Position numbers and translations under genes: made by a program. 64,000 nucleotides of DNA from Candidatus Thiodiazotropha sp. (ex Codakia rugifera) (GTDB lineage Bacteria; Pseudomonadota; Gammaproteobacteria; Chromatiales; Chromatiaceae): positions 661,302 to 725,301 of the forward strand of contig JAHXHN010000002.1 of assembly GCA_025656675.1 (NCBI GenBank), in the 5' to 3' direction. Shown here piece by piece: positions 1-9,639 of this stretch (within the stretch, counting starts at the first letter, position 1; every line of letters begins with the position of its first letter). Under the pieces are notes generated by a model. The model was not told where the DNA came from. It saw nothing but the letters and a program-made list of their open reading frames with translations, and ran no database searches.

Positions 1-949
1 GCTGCCAGCTGGATTCCAATGCCTTGACCAATCGATACAGGGTTTCGTTGATTGGTGCGGGGATGCCGGCCTTGGCTGCTTCCCTGGCAATGGAGCCGGT
101 AATCCAGTCGACCTCCGTCATGTGTTTTGCGCGTACATCCTCCAACATCGATGGTACGTGGGCATAATCATCGTTGCCTGTTTGCCCGTGGCTGGTGGCT
201 TCGATGTTCATTTCCCAAGGGTCTTCGTACAGACTGACGCCCCGTGCGGCCGCCACACGTTTTCCCTCATCCATGGCGGCATGGACCAAGTGGCCAAGAT
301 CGTGGATTTCATTACAGGCAGCAAATGCCTTGACATGGGGCAGATCCGACAAGGCAGCCACTGAATTCACTACCGCGTTGAAGATGAGTTTTGACCATTG
401 TGCCGGTTGCAGGTCAGGGAAGGCCTCAGCCTTTAAGCCGGAACGGTTAATCAACGCTTCGACCTCTTTCACTTGTTGGTAACTGGCCTTTCCTTCTGCC
501 CAGGGACCCAGCCAGGTCGCTGTATCCAGTTCATATTCGACATGGGTGTCGGAATGGCGGAATCCACTCATGAAGGTGACCGCTGAAATAATAGGCCAGT
601 CTCCATATTGAGCGACGATGGCTTCGCATCCCAGACCATTTTGAACCGTCATAACCAGGGCATTGGGAAAGTGACCTGCTATACGGCGGGCACTTGCCTC
701 GACAGCATTGGCTTTAGTCGCGATGATGATCAAATCCACATCGCCCAGATCTGCTGGATCGGTAGAGGCGATGATTTTACTTTGTAGATCGGATTTTCCG
801 CTTACCTGCAATCCCTTTTCCTGCAGGTCTTTCGCATGAGCTTCACGTCGGGTGAGTACGGTGGACTCAGCGACACTGCCCAAGTGACCAGCAAAAAGGC
901 TACCTATGGAACCTGCGCCAACCACACAGGTGCGTTTGATCGATCTCAT
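1..949 (-). CDS. Ketopantoate reductase (ApbA/PanE) family protein, C-terminus cut by window edge
   Basis: The frame opens at an ATG at 949 and stays open to the window edge, giving about 316 residues, close to the usual family length, so little is missing. A Rossmann dinucleotide motif (GAGSIG) lies at residues 11-16. A WSKLxxN segment with the family's catalytic lysine lies near residue 185, followed by the alpha-helical C-terminal domain. The family reduces 2-oxoacids such as ketopantoate with NADPH, but many paralogues outside pan operons act on other substrates. No pantothenate gene lies beside it, so the substrate is uncertain. Family assignment is firm; specific function is not. Confidence 0.85.
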   Translation of the reverse strand, partial: MRSIKRTCVVGAGSIGSLFAGHLGSVAESTVLTRREAHAKDLQEKGLQVSGKSDLQSKIIASTDPADLGDVDLIIIATKANAVEASARRIAGHFPNALVMTVQNGLGCEAIVAQYGDWPIISAVTFMSGFRHSDTHVEYELDTATWLGPWAEGKASYQQVKEVEALINRSGLKAEAFPDLQPAQWSKLIFNAVVNSVAALSDLPHVKAFAACNEIHDLGHLVHAAMDEGKRVAAARGVSLYEDPWEMNIEATSHGQTGNDDYAHVPSMLEDVRAKHMTEVDWITGSIAREAAKAGIPAPINETLYRLVKALESSWQ

Positions 950-1424
950 TCGATGATATTCCCTTGGCATAGGCACAGTGCTGCAAGGTGACAGTTTGCC
1001 GATGACATTGTGCCTGAGTTATACCGGAACAGAGCGAGTGAACTGTGTTCCCGGATGATGGATTGTGTGCGCGATACCTGCTAGCGATACCAATAGTTAT
1101 GTCACCATTCAATTGTGATCAGGCTAACGATACGGGTAAGGAAATGCTTGATTAGCAATGCCAGTTATATTGATTGCTAGCGAACTCTCTGCCAATGGAG
1201 GGTTGATAAGTAAATAGGATTTTTCGAATAGATCGATATGAATGAATTTGGGTGGGCTTAACAATACTATCGTCTTGGAATGTGCGGGAAACAGCTCAAC
1301 CCTGTAGGGTACGGCCCTACCGTACCGGTTACTCTGCTGCAGATTATGCTATTGACTCTTATTCTGTTTGATCAAACGTATTTTATGGCGCGGGCAGGCA
1401 GCACCCTGCAACAATACTCGAGAG
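950..1424. other. Intergenic region without a recognisable gene
   Basis: About 475 bases separate the reductase start from the stop of the AraC gene. Small frames here lack convincing ribosome sites. It holds a 7-bp inverted repeat (GGTACGG at 1308-1314, CCGTACC at 1320-1326) without a T-run on either strand. The reductase promoter must lie in the part next to 950, but no clear -35/-10 pair was recognised. Confidence 0.6.
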
Positions 1425-2399
1425 TTAGTCCTGTTCAACTACCATTTTACGCAACTTGCTGGGAGTGACATTAAAGCGTTCTTTGAAGGCACGACTAAAA
1501 TGTGCGGAGTCATTAAAACCCTTGTCATAGGCAATTTCACTGATGCTTTTGCCTAACATGGAGGCATCCAGAATATCCTCACGGGCCGATTGCAGTCTGC
1601 GCTCCCAAATCCATTTGCATACTGTCATGCCGGATTGCTTAAACAGATTATGGAGATGGCGCATGGAAACAGCATTGGCCGATGCCACCTTTGCTGGCGT
1701 CAATTCATGATCTGAATAGTTTTCCTCGAGATAGGAGAGTATTCGGCACATCCTTGCTGCTTGTGCACTGCCTTGCCTGGTTTTGTCGAGACCCGACTCA
1801 GAACGCAATACCGTACCGATCAACTCAAGGAGTTTGTCGGCGACGGTGTATTGCTCGGTATCCGAGAGTTTATCGCACTCCTCCTCAAGGGATTTAAGTA
1901 ATGCAATGACAATGCGTACCAGACCATTGTCATTGTAGATATGGGCACCGAATTCACAAACTTTACGACCTAACACTCGCTCGTGAAATGTTCGGTGCGG
2001 AATACGCAACAAGAGTCGCTTGCTTTTTTCCGGAAAAATAATGGTATAGGGAAGACCACCCACCAGTACCGCAATTGAACCTGGTTCCACAGTGAACTTC
2101 TCATCTTCCTGTTCGATCTCGCTGGTCCCTTCCAGTTGGGTGAGGATCAGAAAATCAAATGCGGAATCATCTTCAATATCCTCAAGGCGCCTGCGAACAG
2201 TGAATGGATCACTCTCGGAGAGATAGATATTTAACTTCGCCAGCTGGTGGCTCGCTATGGAGTAGTTTGTGAATTCTCCGGTATGTGGAAAAGCGGAAAT
2301 ACGAAAAATCGCCCCTGATGCTGTGTCCAGGAGGGATTGAGGATTACTGCTCTGTGCTAACGGGATATCACTGATATCAGTGGATTTATTCATGCCCAC
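1425..2399 (-). CDS. AraC-family transcriptional regulator
   Basis: 324 residues. The N-terminal two thirds resemble the cupin-like AraC-binding-2 sensor domain. The C-terminal ~100 residues (about 215-320) form a double helix-turn-helix AraC domain, with the second helix set around the SISEIAYDKGFNDSAHFSRAFK segment and the usual Phe-x-x-Pro-S-x-x-R-like end. It is divergent from the first YCF48-RND-DUF1302-DUF1329 cassette across a 479-base spacer, so it is the natural candidate regulator of that cassette. Its ligand cannot be read from the sequence. A second AraC protein of similar architecture stands before the paralogous cassette at 17.8 kb. Confidence 0.9.
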   Translation of the reverse strand: MGMNKSTDISDIPLAQSSNPQSLLDTASGAIFRISAFPHTGEFTNYSIASHQLAKLNIYLSESDPFTVRRRLEDIEDDSAFDFLILTQLEGTSEIEQEDEKFTVEPGSIAVLVGGLPYTIIFPEKSKRLLLRIPHRTFHERVLGRKVCEFGAHIYNDNGLVRIVIALLKSLEEECDKLSDTEQYTVADKLLELIGTVLRSESGLDKTRQGSAQAARMCRILSYLEENYSDHELTPAKVASANAVSMRHLHNLFKQSGMTVCKWIWERRLQSAREDILDASMLGKSISEIAYDKGFNDSAHFSRAFKERFNVTPSKLRKMVVEQD

Positions 2400-2878
2400 C
2401 TCTACTTGATTGGGTTGGGTCTTTAGTCCTAGAGACTTTTGTCCATCAACAGTCCCTGACAGCGAAGGTAATGGGATTTGTTCAAGCTGTCAAGATGAAA
2501 AATCTTCGGAAATTAAAAGGTTAGCTGGTCACAATAGACCAATGGTCATTGCCTGTATCACCCTGTCTGAAGCCTGATTGGTGTGAGAAAACATAGGCCT
2601 ATCTCAATAACTTCGACCCCGGCGGTACAGATCTGTTTGGAAGGATTAATAGCAATATTTTTCTGTTGTTTATCCATTGCCATCAGGCAGGCAACTGATT
2701 TTTTGTTACACCAAGCTGTAACAGTGCCCATTGTGGGCTGCACGGCTAGTCAAATGATTGAACCCTATGAATCAAGATGTCGCAGGAGATTCGGTTTAGC
2801 TTCGTAAACAGGCAGATATTCATCTTTTCCAAGCAGGGTTGATACGGAAATGGGTGAAATGAATATTAAAGAGATACC
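2400..2878. promoter_or_regulatory. Divergent control region with candidate operator palindromes
   Basis: This 479-base spacer lies between the AraC gene and the first transport cassette and contains no convincing gene. Two symmetric elements stand out: GTTACA-N6-TGTAAC at 2705-2722 and TGGTC-N6-GACCA at 2526-2541. Either could be a regulator site, although AraC proteins usually bind direct rather than inverted repeats. No obvious sigma-70 or sigma-54 promoter pair was identified. The regulatory role is inferred from position. Confidence 0.35.
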
Positions 2879-3949
2879 ATGCAAAAAAAGCTGGCGTACA
2901 TCCTGGAAATTCTTTTGTCCGCATCTATTGTGATCGGACTGTTGTGGGTGGCATTTTATGTTCATCCCAGTGCGACTGTGAATGATATCAAGCCGTCCCC
3001 GTTTGGAAAACGCGAAAACTATTTTGGAGTTGTCGCCCCCTCAAATGACGGGAAGTTGATTTGGGCGGTAGGTCGTAAAGGTCGCATTATTCGCACTGAT
3101 GATGGCGGTAATAACTGGGTGATCCAAAAAACCCCCGTTTCTCATGTTCATCTCCAGGATATCGATACCTGGGATGAACGCTCAGCCATTGTGGTTGGCG
3201 ATCTTGGTATTGTGATGGTGACCTCGGATGGCGGTGCAACCTGGCATAACAAGGAACTCCAGTTACGTCAGTTCGGTGAGCAACTGATGCGGGTTGTAGT
3301 GGATAGAACCGACGGTAGGGCTTGGATAGCTGGTGCGATGGGTAGTGTGTTTGTCAGCGATGATCGCGGTGAGAGCTGGCGTATCACCCATCCGGAAGAG
3401 GACCTCTCCTGGAATAGTGTCTCTATTGCGCCTGACGGTACGGTCTGGTTGGTCGGTGAATTTGGACGCATCAGTCGATCTGATGACCAGGGCATGAGTT
3501 GGCAGCAGATAGAGGCAGGTGCTGAGCAAAGTCTTATGGATATCGCTTTTAGCGATAGCAGTCACGGTGTTGCTGCCGGGCTTGCCGGAATCCTGTTAGT
3601 GACGGATGACGGGGGTGAAACATGGTCATCCATCACCGGTATCACGGAGAATCATATTTATGATGTGTCTTGGGATGGACAACAGTTTGTCGCGGTAGGT
3701 GATGGTGGCATTTTACTGACCTCCGACACCAGTGGTCGAGATTGGCAGGCAGGCAAGCTGGGTGCTGAAAACTCACGCTGGTATACCGCTATCGTACCGC
3801 TGAGTGACGGATCATCAGGCCGGCAATATCTTGCAGCCGGGGCCAATCTTGGTATCCATCAAAACGATCGATGGATTCCTTATACACAAATGAGAAAAGT
3901 GCCTGAGGATAACGCCCCTAGCGCACCACAGTCGGAGGGCACGCTGTGA
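2879..3949 (+). CDS. YCF48/BNR-repeat beta-propeller protein, membrane anchored (cassette 1)
   Basis: 356 residues. A hydrophobic segment at about 7-27 looks like an uncleaved signal anchor. The rest carries at least six Asp-box/BNR-type motifs of the form S/T-x-D-x-G-x-x-W, spaced 40-50 residues apart, the pattern of YCF48/HCF136-like propellers. In photosynthetic organisms such proteins assist photosystem II assembly, but here the gene starts an operon with an RND pump, DUF1302 and DUF1329. A role as a periplasmic assembly or adaptor factor for that system is inferred. It overlaps the pump gene by one base (TGATG). A paralogue occurs at 17.8 kb. Confidence 0.85.
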   Translation: MQKKLAYILEILLSASIVIGLLWVAFYVHPSATVNDIKPSPFGKRENYFGVVAPSNDGKLIWAVGRKGRIIRTDDGGNNWVIQKTPVSHVHLQDIDTWDERSAIVVGDLGIVMVTSDGGATWHNKELQLRQFGEQLMRVVVDRTDGRAWIAGAMGSVFVSDDRGESWRITHPEEDLSWNSVSIAPDGTVWLVGEFGRISRSDDQGMSWQQIEAGAEQSLMDIAFSDSSHGVAAGLAGILLVTDDGGETWSSITGITENHIYDVSWDGQQFVAVGDGGILLTSDTSGRDWQAGKLGAENSRWYTAIVPLSDGSSGRQYLAAGANLGIHQNDRWIPYTQMRKVPEDNAPSAPQSEGTL

Positions 3950-6315
3950 TGGATCGCTTTACCACACTTTTACTGCGTCACCGATTGATCCTGGTAGCCC
4001 TGATAGGCATGGTGACCCTGGTATTGGGTTATTTTGCCTGGCAGGTGGAAATCCGAACCATCTTCACAGATTTACAACCTTCCAACCATCCTTATGTCCA
4101 GATCAACGATAAATATAAAAAGGCATTTGGCGGGGTCAACGTCGTTAGCATTATGGTTGAAGTGGAGCAGGGCGATATCTTTCAACATGATGTACTGACG
4201 ACTATCCAGGCACTGCAGAAGGGTCTGCAACATATCGATGCAGTCAATCAATTTCAGATTATATCCCTAGCCAGCAAGAAGCTGAAAAGTGTCGCTGCTA
4301 CATCAGAGGGTTTTTTCGCCGAGCCGCTGATGTGGCCAGGTATTCCCCAGACACAGGCAGAGATCGATGCACTTCGTGACGCCACAGCCAACAATCCGAT
4401 GGCTAATGGAAACTTTGTCTCCTCTGATCTTAAAGCGGCCCTGGTTACAGTGGATTTTATCGATCGCCTGATCGATTACGACAAGGTTTATCCCCAGCTT
4501 AAAGCGCTCATAGCGAAGGTACAAAAACCCGGTATGCAGATAAGCCTGGTGGGACAGCCGGTGTTGGCGGGTATCGTCATCGAACGTTTACCGGAAACCT
4601 TCAGCATAGTGATTGCTATCGTGGTGGCCATACTGGTAATACTGCTACTCGCCAAAGGTACAGTACGCGGTATGTTGTTACCCCTGTTCTCAGCTGCGAT
4701 TTCGTGCGCCTGGGCATTGGGTATAGTTCATCTTCTGGGCGTTAACCTCGATCCTCTGGCAGTGGTGATCACCTTTCTGATATCGGCACGTGCAGTATCC
4801 CACGCCGTACAATTGATTTTGGCATTCGATGCGGAGCGGGCCATTGATCATGAGTTGAGTGCACGGGATGCGGCACGTATCGCTCTACGCAAACTGTTTC
4901 GGCCTGGTTTGTTGGGGCTGGCAACCGATGCGGGCGCGATGGCGGTGGTTGCTTTGACGCCTATACCCTTACTGCAAAAAGCGGCATTGATAGGTGCGCT
5001 TTGGCTAGGTGCCATGGTGATCTGCACTATTATTCTGGTACCTGTCCTACTCTCCTGGACCCGGGTTCACCACGAGCACCGTATCCTTCCATTTCGAATG
5101 GACCCTGTTTTTAATGGCATTCTGGCGACCTGCTCCCGGGTCGCTACTGATAAGCGTCATGCGACCATGGTCGTTTTTATTGCGCTATTTATTCTGGTCA
5201 GTTCCGGTTTTCTCGCTAAGGACATTACCATCGGTGATGCCAATCCAGGGTCTCCCATTCTCTGGCCGGACTCCGCTTATAACCAAAACGATGCCTCAAT
5301 CAATGGCCGTTTTCCAGGCAGCGACCGTATGTTTCTGGTTGTTGCTGGAACTGAAAACGATATCCTGAAAAACCCGGGTATCCTGGATAATATCTCCCGT
5401 TTTCAGCAGTACATCGAAGCCCAGCCTGAAGTGGGCGGGACCATGTCCCTGGCCGATGTGATCCGCCCGGTAAACATGCTGATGCGTGAGGGTAACCCAC
5501 GCTTCTTTTCCGTCGCTTACGATCAGAACTTCAATGCTGAATTGTTATTTCTTGCCATGGCAGGATCTGACCCGGGCGACGTTGACCGCTTCACTGACTA
5601 CAAGTTTCGCAACGGCGCGATCCAGATGAACTTCAGAGATCATAAGGGCGATACCATTCGTACCGCGATCCAGGCCATCAAAGACTATGCACAACACAAT
5701 CCTATGGAAAAAGCGGACTTTGAGTTGGCCGGTGGATTGATAGGTGTTTTGGCGGCTGTCAATGAGGTGATATTTTCCGGCCAATTGCAAAGCATTGCAT
5801 TGGCATTGTTGATCCTGTTTATCTTCTGTGCAATCGCTTACAAATCACCACAGGCAGGTCTGTTTTTTCTGCCTCTGGTATTGCTGTCCAATACCATCAC
5901 CTTTGCGTTTATGGCATGGCACGGCATTGGATTGAATATCAATACGCTGCCTGTGGCAGCGCTTGGTATCGGATTGGGTGTGGATTATGCATTTTATATC
6001 GCTGATCGGGTTAAAGAGCGTTTTGAGTCCTGCGGCGATCTCGCTGAGAGTATACGTTTCGCGTTAAGTCGTGCAGGACGCGGTGTAATTGTTACCGCGT
6101 TAACCATGGTTGTCTCTGTCATCCTCTGGTTCTTTTTATCGTCACTTCGTTTCCAGGCGGAGATGGGTATGTTGATTGCCTTATGGATGACGGTTTCGGC
6201 GATAACCGCACTTATCGTGATTCCTTCCATGATCTATCTACTCAAACCGAGTTTTCTCGTGGGAAATAACACACTGAAAACAGGCCATGGAGCGAATGTA
6301 CTGTCCATGAGCTAA
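3949..6315 (+). CDS. RND-superfamily (MMPL-type) inner-membrane transporter (cassette 1)
   Basis: 788 residues from the ATG at 3949, which overlaps the preceding stop; an in-frame GTG at 3946 is also possible. The topology is the two-fold repeat of the superfamily: TM1 near residues 12-31, a large periplasmic loop to about 210, a bundle of five helices, TM7 near 405-425, a second loop, and five more helices ending near 775. The helix with GLGVDYAFYIADRVKERFE matches the conserved MMPL core. Such pumps move lipids, hopanoids or hydrophobic compounds using proton motive force. It probably works with the co-encoded propeller, outer-membrane barrel and DUF1329 protein. Confidence 0.92.
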   Translation: MDRFTTLLLRHRLILVALIGMVTLVLGYFAWQVEIRTIFTDLQPSNHPYVQINDKYKKAFGGVNVVSIMVEVEQGDIFQHDVLTTIQALQKGLQHIDAVNQFQIISLASKKLKSVAATSEGFFAEPLMWPGIPQTQAEIDALRDATANNPMANGNFVSSDLKAALVTVDFIDRLIDYDKVYPQLKALIAKVQKPGMQISLVGQPVLAGIVIERLPETFSIVIAIVVAILVILLLAKGTVRGMLLPLFSAAISCAWALGIVHLLGVNLDPLAVVITFLISARAVSHAVQLILAFDAERAIDHELSARDAARIALRKLFRPGLLGLATDAGAMAVVALTPIPLLQKAALIGALWLGAMVICTIILVPVLLSWTRVHHEHRILPFRMDPVFNGILATCSRVATDKRHATMVVFIALFILVSSGFLAKDITIGDANPGSPILWPDSAYNQNDASINGRFPGSDRMFLVVAGTENDILKNPGILDNISRFQQYIEAQPEVGGTMSLADVIRPVNMLMREGNPRFFSVAYDQNFNAELLFLAMAGSDPGDVDRFTDYKFRNGAIQMNFRDHKGDTIRTAIQAIKDYAQHNPMEKADFELAGGLIGVLAAVNEVIFSGQLQSIALALLILFIFCAIAYKSPQAGLFFLPLVLLSNTITFAFMAWHGIGLNINTLPVAALGIGLGVDYAFYIADRVKERFESCGDLAESIRFALSRAGRGVIVTALTMVVSVILWFFLSSLRFQAEMGMLIALWMTVSAITALIVIPSMIYLLKPSFLVGNNTLKTGHGANVLSMS

Positions 6316-6438
6316 AAAAAAAGATCTTTTGTATCCCAAGGATGGACTTGAAATTTGATGGCAGGTGTTTGATTTAAATGCTGTCCTGGGGGTGTTGCCA
6401 ATTCGGTATCACTTGTACCAATCTGAGAGAGGAGCGAC

Positions 6439-7968
6439 ATGAATAAACTAATAAGTAGGGGAGGATTGGCGGCAGTTGCTTCGACCCTGGCTTTCGCCAG
6501 TATGTCGGTAAGTGCCTTTGAACTTGGTTCGTTGACTGTCAATGGATATCTGCGGCAGTACGTCAGTGTCAATCTGGAAGATCAACCTGAAACCACCGGT
6601 GACGATGCCTGGGAAACCCAGATGCTTCGTACATCCTTGTTTCTAGATGCCACCTTGCCGACGGGTCCGCTCAACTGGACCGGGCGCTTTCGGTTCTCCA
6701 AGGACGTCCAGACGGACTATGAGGATGACCTTGAAAACCTGACTGACCTGGGTGGTGGATTCAACAAGGCGGATTTTGAGGATGAATATGATGAGACCGA
6801 ACTCAAGGATGTGACACGGGAGCTCTTTTTCGACTGGGAGGTTAATGATCGTTTGTCGCTCAGGATCGGTAAGCAACAAGTGGTCTGGGGCGAAACCGAC
6901 TTCTTTCATGCCACTGATGTCATTCATGGTTACGATCTTCGCTGGCGTACTTTCCTGGTGCCGGAAAACCAGGATGTACGCAAACCATTGGGGCTGATAG
7001 TGGCCAATCTTCTGGTACCGGAAGCCAGTGGCGAGTTGCAATTGGTTTATCGACCCGGTTGGGACGATGATGATGATGTGGGTAACCATATCCCTGCGTT
7101 CGGTGGCCGTTGGTCCCTGAACCGGAATAAGGGGTTCAATCTGATTGGCTCGGCGCCATTCGATTATCATCACGAAGAAGGTGATGTGGACGATGCGCAT
7201 TATGGCGCACGCTGGTCTGGAACCTTCGGCGAAGATGATGCTGTTAACTACTCGGTCAGTTACTACCACGGTCAGACCGGTTTTCAACAGGATCCGATCC
7301 TGGTTTGTAGCGATCAGTCGGCATTCGGCAGCGCAGCCTGTACCGGACCTTTTAACGGTTTGGCTTTTATCCTGCCGGAAACGGATACCTTTGGTGCCAG
7401 TGCCTCTGGCTACATGGCGGGTATCGATACCGTGTGGCGGGCTGAATTCGCCTATTCACCGGATCGGCCTCTGGGTACCGCCTTCGGTGAGATTGTAGAG
7501 ATCGATGCTTGGAATTTCGTCTTCGGTATCGATAAGACACTGCGCTTGCAGAATGCTTTGGGTACCAGCAGCCCAAGTCTGTTTACCGTGCAAGTGTTCG
7601 ACTGGTATCTGCCTGATGTGGACGACGAACCGACAGCGGCGGCTGGTGGTGATGTGGTCATGAATTTTATCGGATCAGGTAAATACGATGAACATAATGT
7701 CATCGCTTCAGCCATTCTGAACCTGCCTTATGCCGGCGATCGCTGGACTGTCAGTCTGGTTGGTCTGGCAGATCTGACCAACGGTGGAGGCGCATTTGTT
7801 CCAGCCGTCGAATGGGCGCCTGGTCCCAAATGGCGAATCAAGCTCGAAGCTGACATCTTTTTCGGTGGCGATACGCAGACACCAGGCGGATTCCCGCCGA
7901 ATGCCAGTGTATTCGGTGCTTTCGAGAATATGGATCAACTGCTGCTGCGGGCGAGTTACCAGTTCTGA
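6439..7968 (+). CDS. DUF1302 family outer-membrane beta-barrel protein (cassette 1)
   Basis: 509 residues, preceded by a good ribosome site (GAGGAG). A signal peptide is predicted with cleavage after the SVSA segment near residue 27. The mature part alternates polar and aromatic residues in the manner of a barrel and ends in a C-terminal phenylalanine (SYQF), the signal for outer-membrane insertion. The motif IGKQQVVWGETDFF is shared almost exactly with the paralogue at 21.2 kb. DUF1302 proteins have no firmly assigned reaction. With the pump and DUF1329 protein it probably forms the outer-membrane part of a transport route for hydrophobic molecules. Confidence 0.9.
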   Translation: MNKLISRGGLAAVASTLAFASMSVSAFELGSLTVNGYLRQYVSVNLEDQPETTGDDAWETQMLRTSLFLDATLPTGPLNWTGRFRFSKDVQTDYEDDLENLTDLGGGFNKADFEDEYDETELKDVTRELFFDWEVNDRLSLRIGKQQVVWGETDFFHATDVIHGYDLRWRTFLVPENQDVRKPLGLIVANLLVPEASGELQLVYRPGWDDDDDVGNHIPAFGGRWSLNRNKGFNLIGSAPFDYHHEEGDVDDAHYGARWSGTFGEDDAVNYSVSYYHGQTGFQQDPILVCSDQSAFGSAACTGPFNGLAFILPETDTFGASASGYMAGIDTVWRAEFAYSPDRPLGTAFGEIVEIDAWNFVFGIDKTLRLQNALGTSSPSLFTVQVFDWYLPDVDDEPTAAAGGDVVMNFIGSGKYDEHNVIASAILNLPYAGDRWTVSLVGLADLTNGGGAFVPAVEWAPGPKWRIKLEADIFFGGDTQTPGGFPPNASVFGAFENMDQLLLRASYQF

Positions 7969-8004
7969 CAGTGGGCTAAAAAAGATATTGAGGAGGATAA
8001 AGAT

Positions 8005-9306
8005 ATGATCAACAGCGAGAAAAATCTGCTGAGATCGATAGTGGTAGGGCTGGCTTTTTCACTGTCAACGACATCGGCCAGTGCAGAAGTTGCCGAAGGT
8101 ACGGTGCTGAGCAAGAGTAATATTGATCAACTCTATGAAGACAGCTTTGACGGTCACAAGGTAAAGGATCTTTTGACCGAGAAAATGGAGATGATGATTC
8201 GAGATTTTGGTATGGTCATGCGTCTCGAAAAATCGACAGAAGTTAAATTTCCCAGTCACTATTGGGAGGCCGGCAAGGCAAATCAGGGTAAGACAACGTT
8301 GAGTGCTGATGGTAAGTCCGTGGAAGGCTTTGTGGCCGGTATTCCCTTTGCCGATGTAACCCAGGATGATCCGTTGGCCGGCTGGAAGCTGGAGTGGAAC
8401 CATTTCTATGCCAATCCCCTGATTGGCGACAGTTGGGCTGCCTCCGGAGATGTCTGGGTTACCACTAACGACGGGGGTGTCATAGACAATTTTGAAGCGG
8501 TTAGCGCAAAAGCTCTTATGGAAGGACGTACCGAGGGAGAGGCAAAAATCGCTGGTGACAATGATCATGCCAGTTACCTGCTGGTACTGACCGAACCCTA
8601 TGATGCCAAGGGATTGGGCGTATTTACCAAGCAGTACAATAACGGCAAACTCGATGACGGTTGGGTATACATCAAAAACCTTCGCCGTACCCGCCGTACC
8701 GCTGGTGGTAAGGCCTGGATGGATCCTCAGCCGAAAATGGATCTTCTCAACGATGACAATCAGACTGTATTGGGCTTTCCCGCTTTCTATCAGGACTTTA
8801 AGCTGATCGAGAAACGGTGGATCCTGGCTGTGGTGAATGCACCGGATCCGAATGTCGCGCATGATCCCAAGGATTTTGTTGATCTGGATAATCCGCCCCA
8901 CTGGGTACCGACACCGAAGGCCAATCCGTGGCAACCCCGTGAGGTTTGGGTTGTTGAGGCAACACCACCGGAAGAGCATCCCTATGGTAAAAAAGTGATG
9001 TATATGGATGTTAATTTTCCGATGTACTATCTGGCGGAAATCTATGACAAGAAGGGTGATTTCTGGCGTATCTGGCGGCAATCCTATTCACCCAGCAAGA
9101 CGGCGAGTGGTGAACCGACCCTGGCCTTTATCATGACCCAGGCTATCGACTTTCAGCGCCAGCGGGCTACCTTCATTAACATTGAACATATGTTTACCAA
9201 CTGGCTCGAACAGAAATGGTTTAATCAGTCGGTGTTGCAAAAGGCGGCTTCCGGTGCCTTTCAAAAGGAGCTTGACTCAGTTCGGCAGCGCTATCTGAAT
9301 AACTAG
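8005..9306 (+). CDS. DUF1329 family periplasmic protein (cassette 1)
   Basis: 433 residues with a strong GAGGAG ribosome site and a signal peptide ending at the SASA segment near residue 27. The conserved core includes the LRRTRR segment in mid-protein and the DFWRIWRQSYSP segment near residue 355. DUF1329 is thought to have a LolA/LolB-like lipid-binding fold (established for the wider superfamily; not testable here). It would suit a periplasmic carrier between the RND pump and the DUF1302 barrel. It is the last gene of cassette 1, and its paralogue is at 23.2 kb. Confidence 0.9.
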   Translation: MINSEKNLLRSIVVGLAFSLSTTSASAEVAEGTVLSKSNIDQLYEDSFDGHKVKDLLTEKMEMMIRDFGMVMRLEKSTEVKFPSHYWEAGKANQGKTTLSADGKSVEGFVAGIPFADVTQDDPLAGWKLEWNHFYANPLIGDSWAASGDVWVTTNDGGVIDNFEAVSAKALMEGRTEGEAKIAGDNDHASYLLVLTEPYDAKGLGVFTKQYNNGKLDDGWVYIKNLRRTRRTAGGKAWMDPQPKMDLLNDDNQTVLGFPAFYQDFKLIEKRWILAVVNAPDPNVAHDPKDFVDLDNPPHWVPTPKANPWQPREVWVVEATPPEEHPYGKKVMYMDVNFPMYYLAEIYDKKGDFWRIWRQSYSPSKTASGEPTLAFIMTQAIDFQRQRATFINIEHMFTNWLEQKWFNQSVLQKAASGAFQKELDSVRQRYLNN

Positions 9307-9639
9307 GATGCGTTGCTGAAGGTGCGTAATTGTTCGATTGTTTACGTGTCAGATAATTCGAATGATAAGCACAAAAAAGGGCAAGGATGCCCTGAAAACA
9401 ATCACCAAACTTTAGCTCAAATCTGTGCGGTTTTTCTATTGAATTTGAGACTAAACAAAGTCGCGGAGCAGAGTGCTTCGCAATGCTAGATAGGGGTGGT
9501 TGACGATAGGAGTCGTGAAAATTGGGAAATGGTTTACACGCCTCCGCTTGTATAAATTTGCTGATGTTTAAGTCGGGTCGTCGGGATAACCGGCATTGCG
9601 GCTCTGACCGATATTCAGCACCCGAACACGGGGAAGATC
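9307..9639. other. Spacer between cassette 1 and the Mo-hydroxylase operon
   Basis: 333 bases without a supported gene. A short hairpin (GGGCA-AGGA-TGCCC, 9379-9392) lacks a T-run and is a poor terminator. A second imperfect hairpin lies at 9464-9480. A promoter for the Mo-hydroxylase genes could lie here, or the two gene sets could be read through; no convincing -35/-10 or -24/-12 pair was found. Confidence 0.5.

Noticed and set aside
1308-1326. Hairpin GGTACGG/CCGTACC as terminator of the AraC gene
   Set aside because: No T-run follows on the minus strand and the stem is short.
8065-9081. Long open frame of 338 codons on the minus strand
   Set aside because: It lies antisense to the DUF1329 gene, which has a ribosome site, signal peptide and family motifs. 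The antisense frame shows no such features.
9379-9392. Hairpin after cassette 1 as an intrinsic terminator
   Set aside because: Only a 5-bp stem and no T-run, so read-through into the Mo-hydroxylase operon remains possible.
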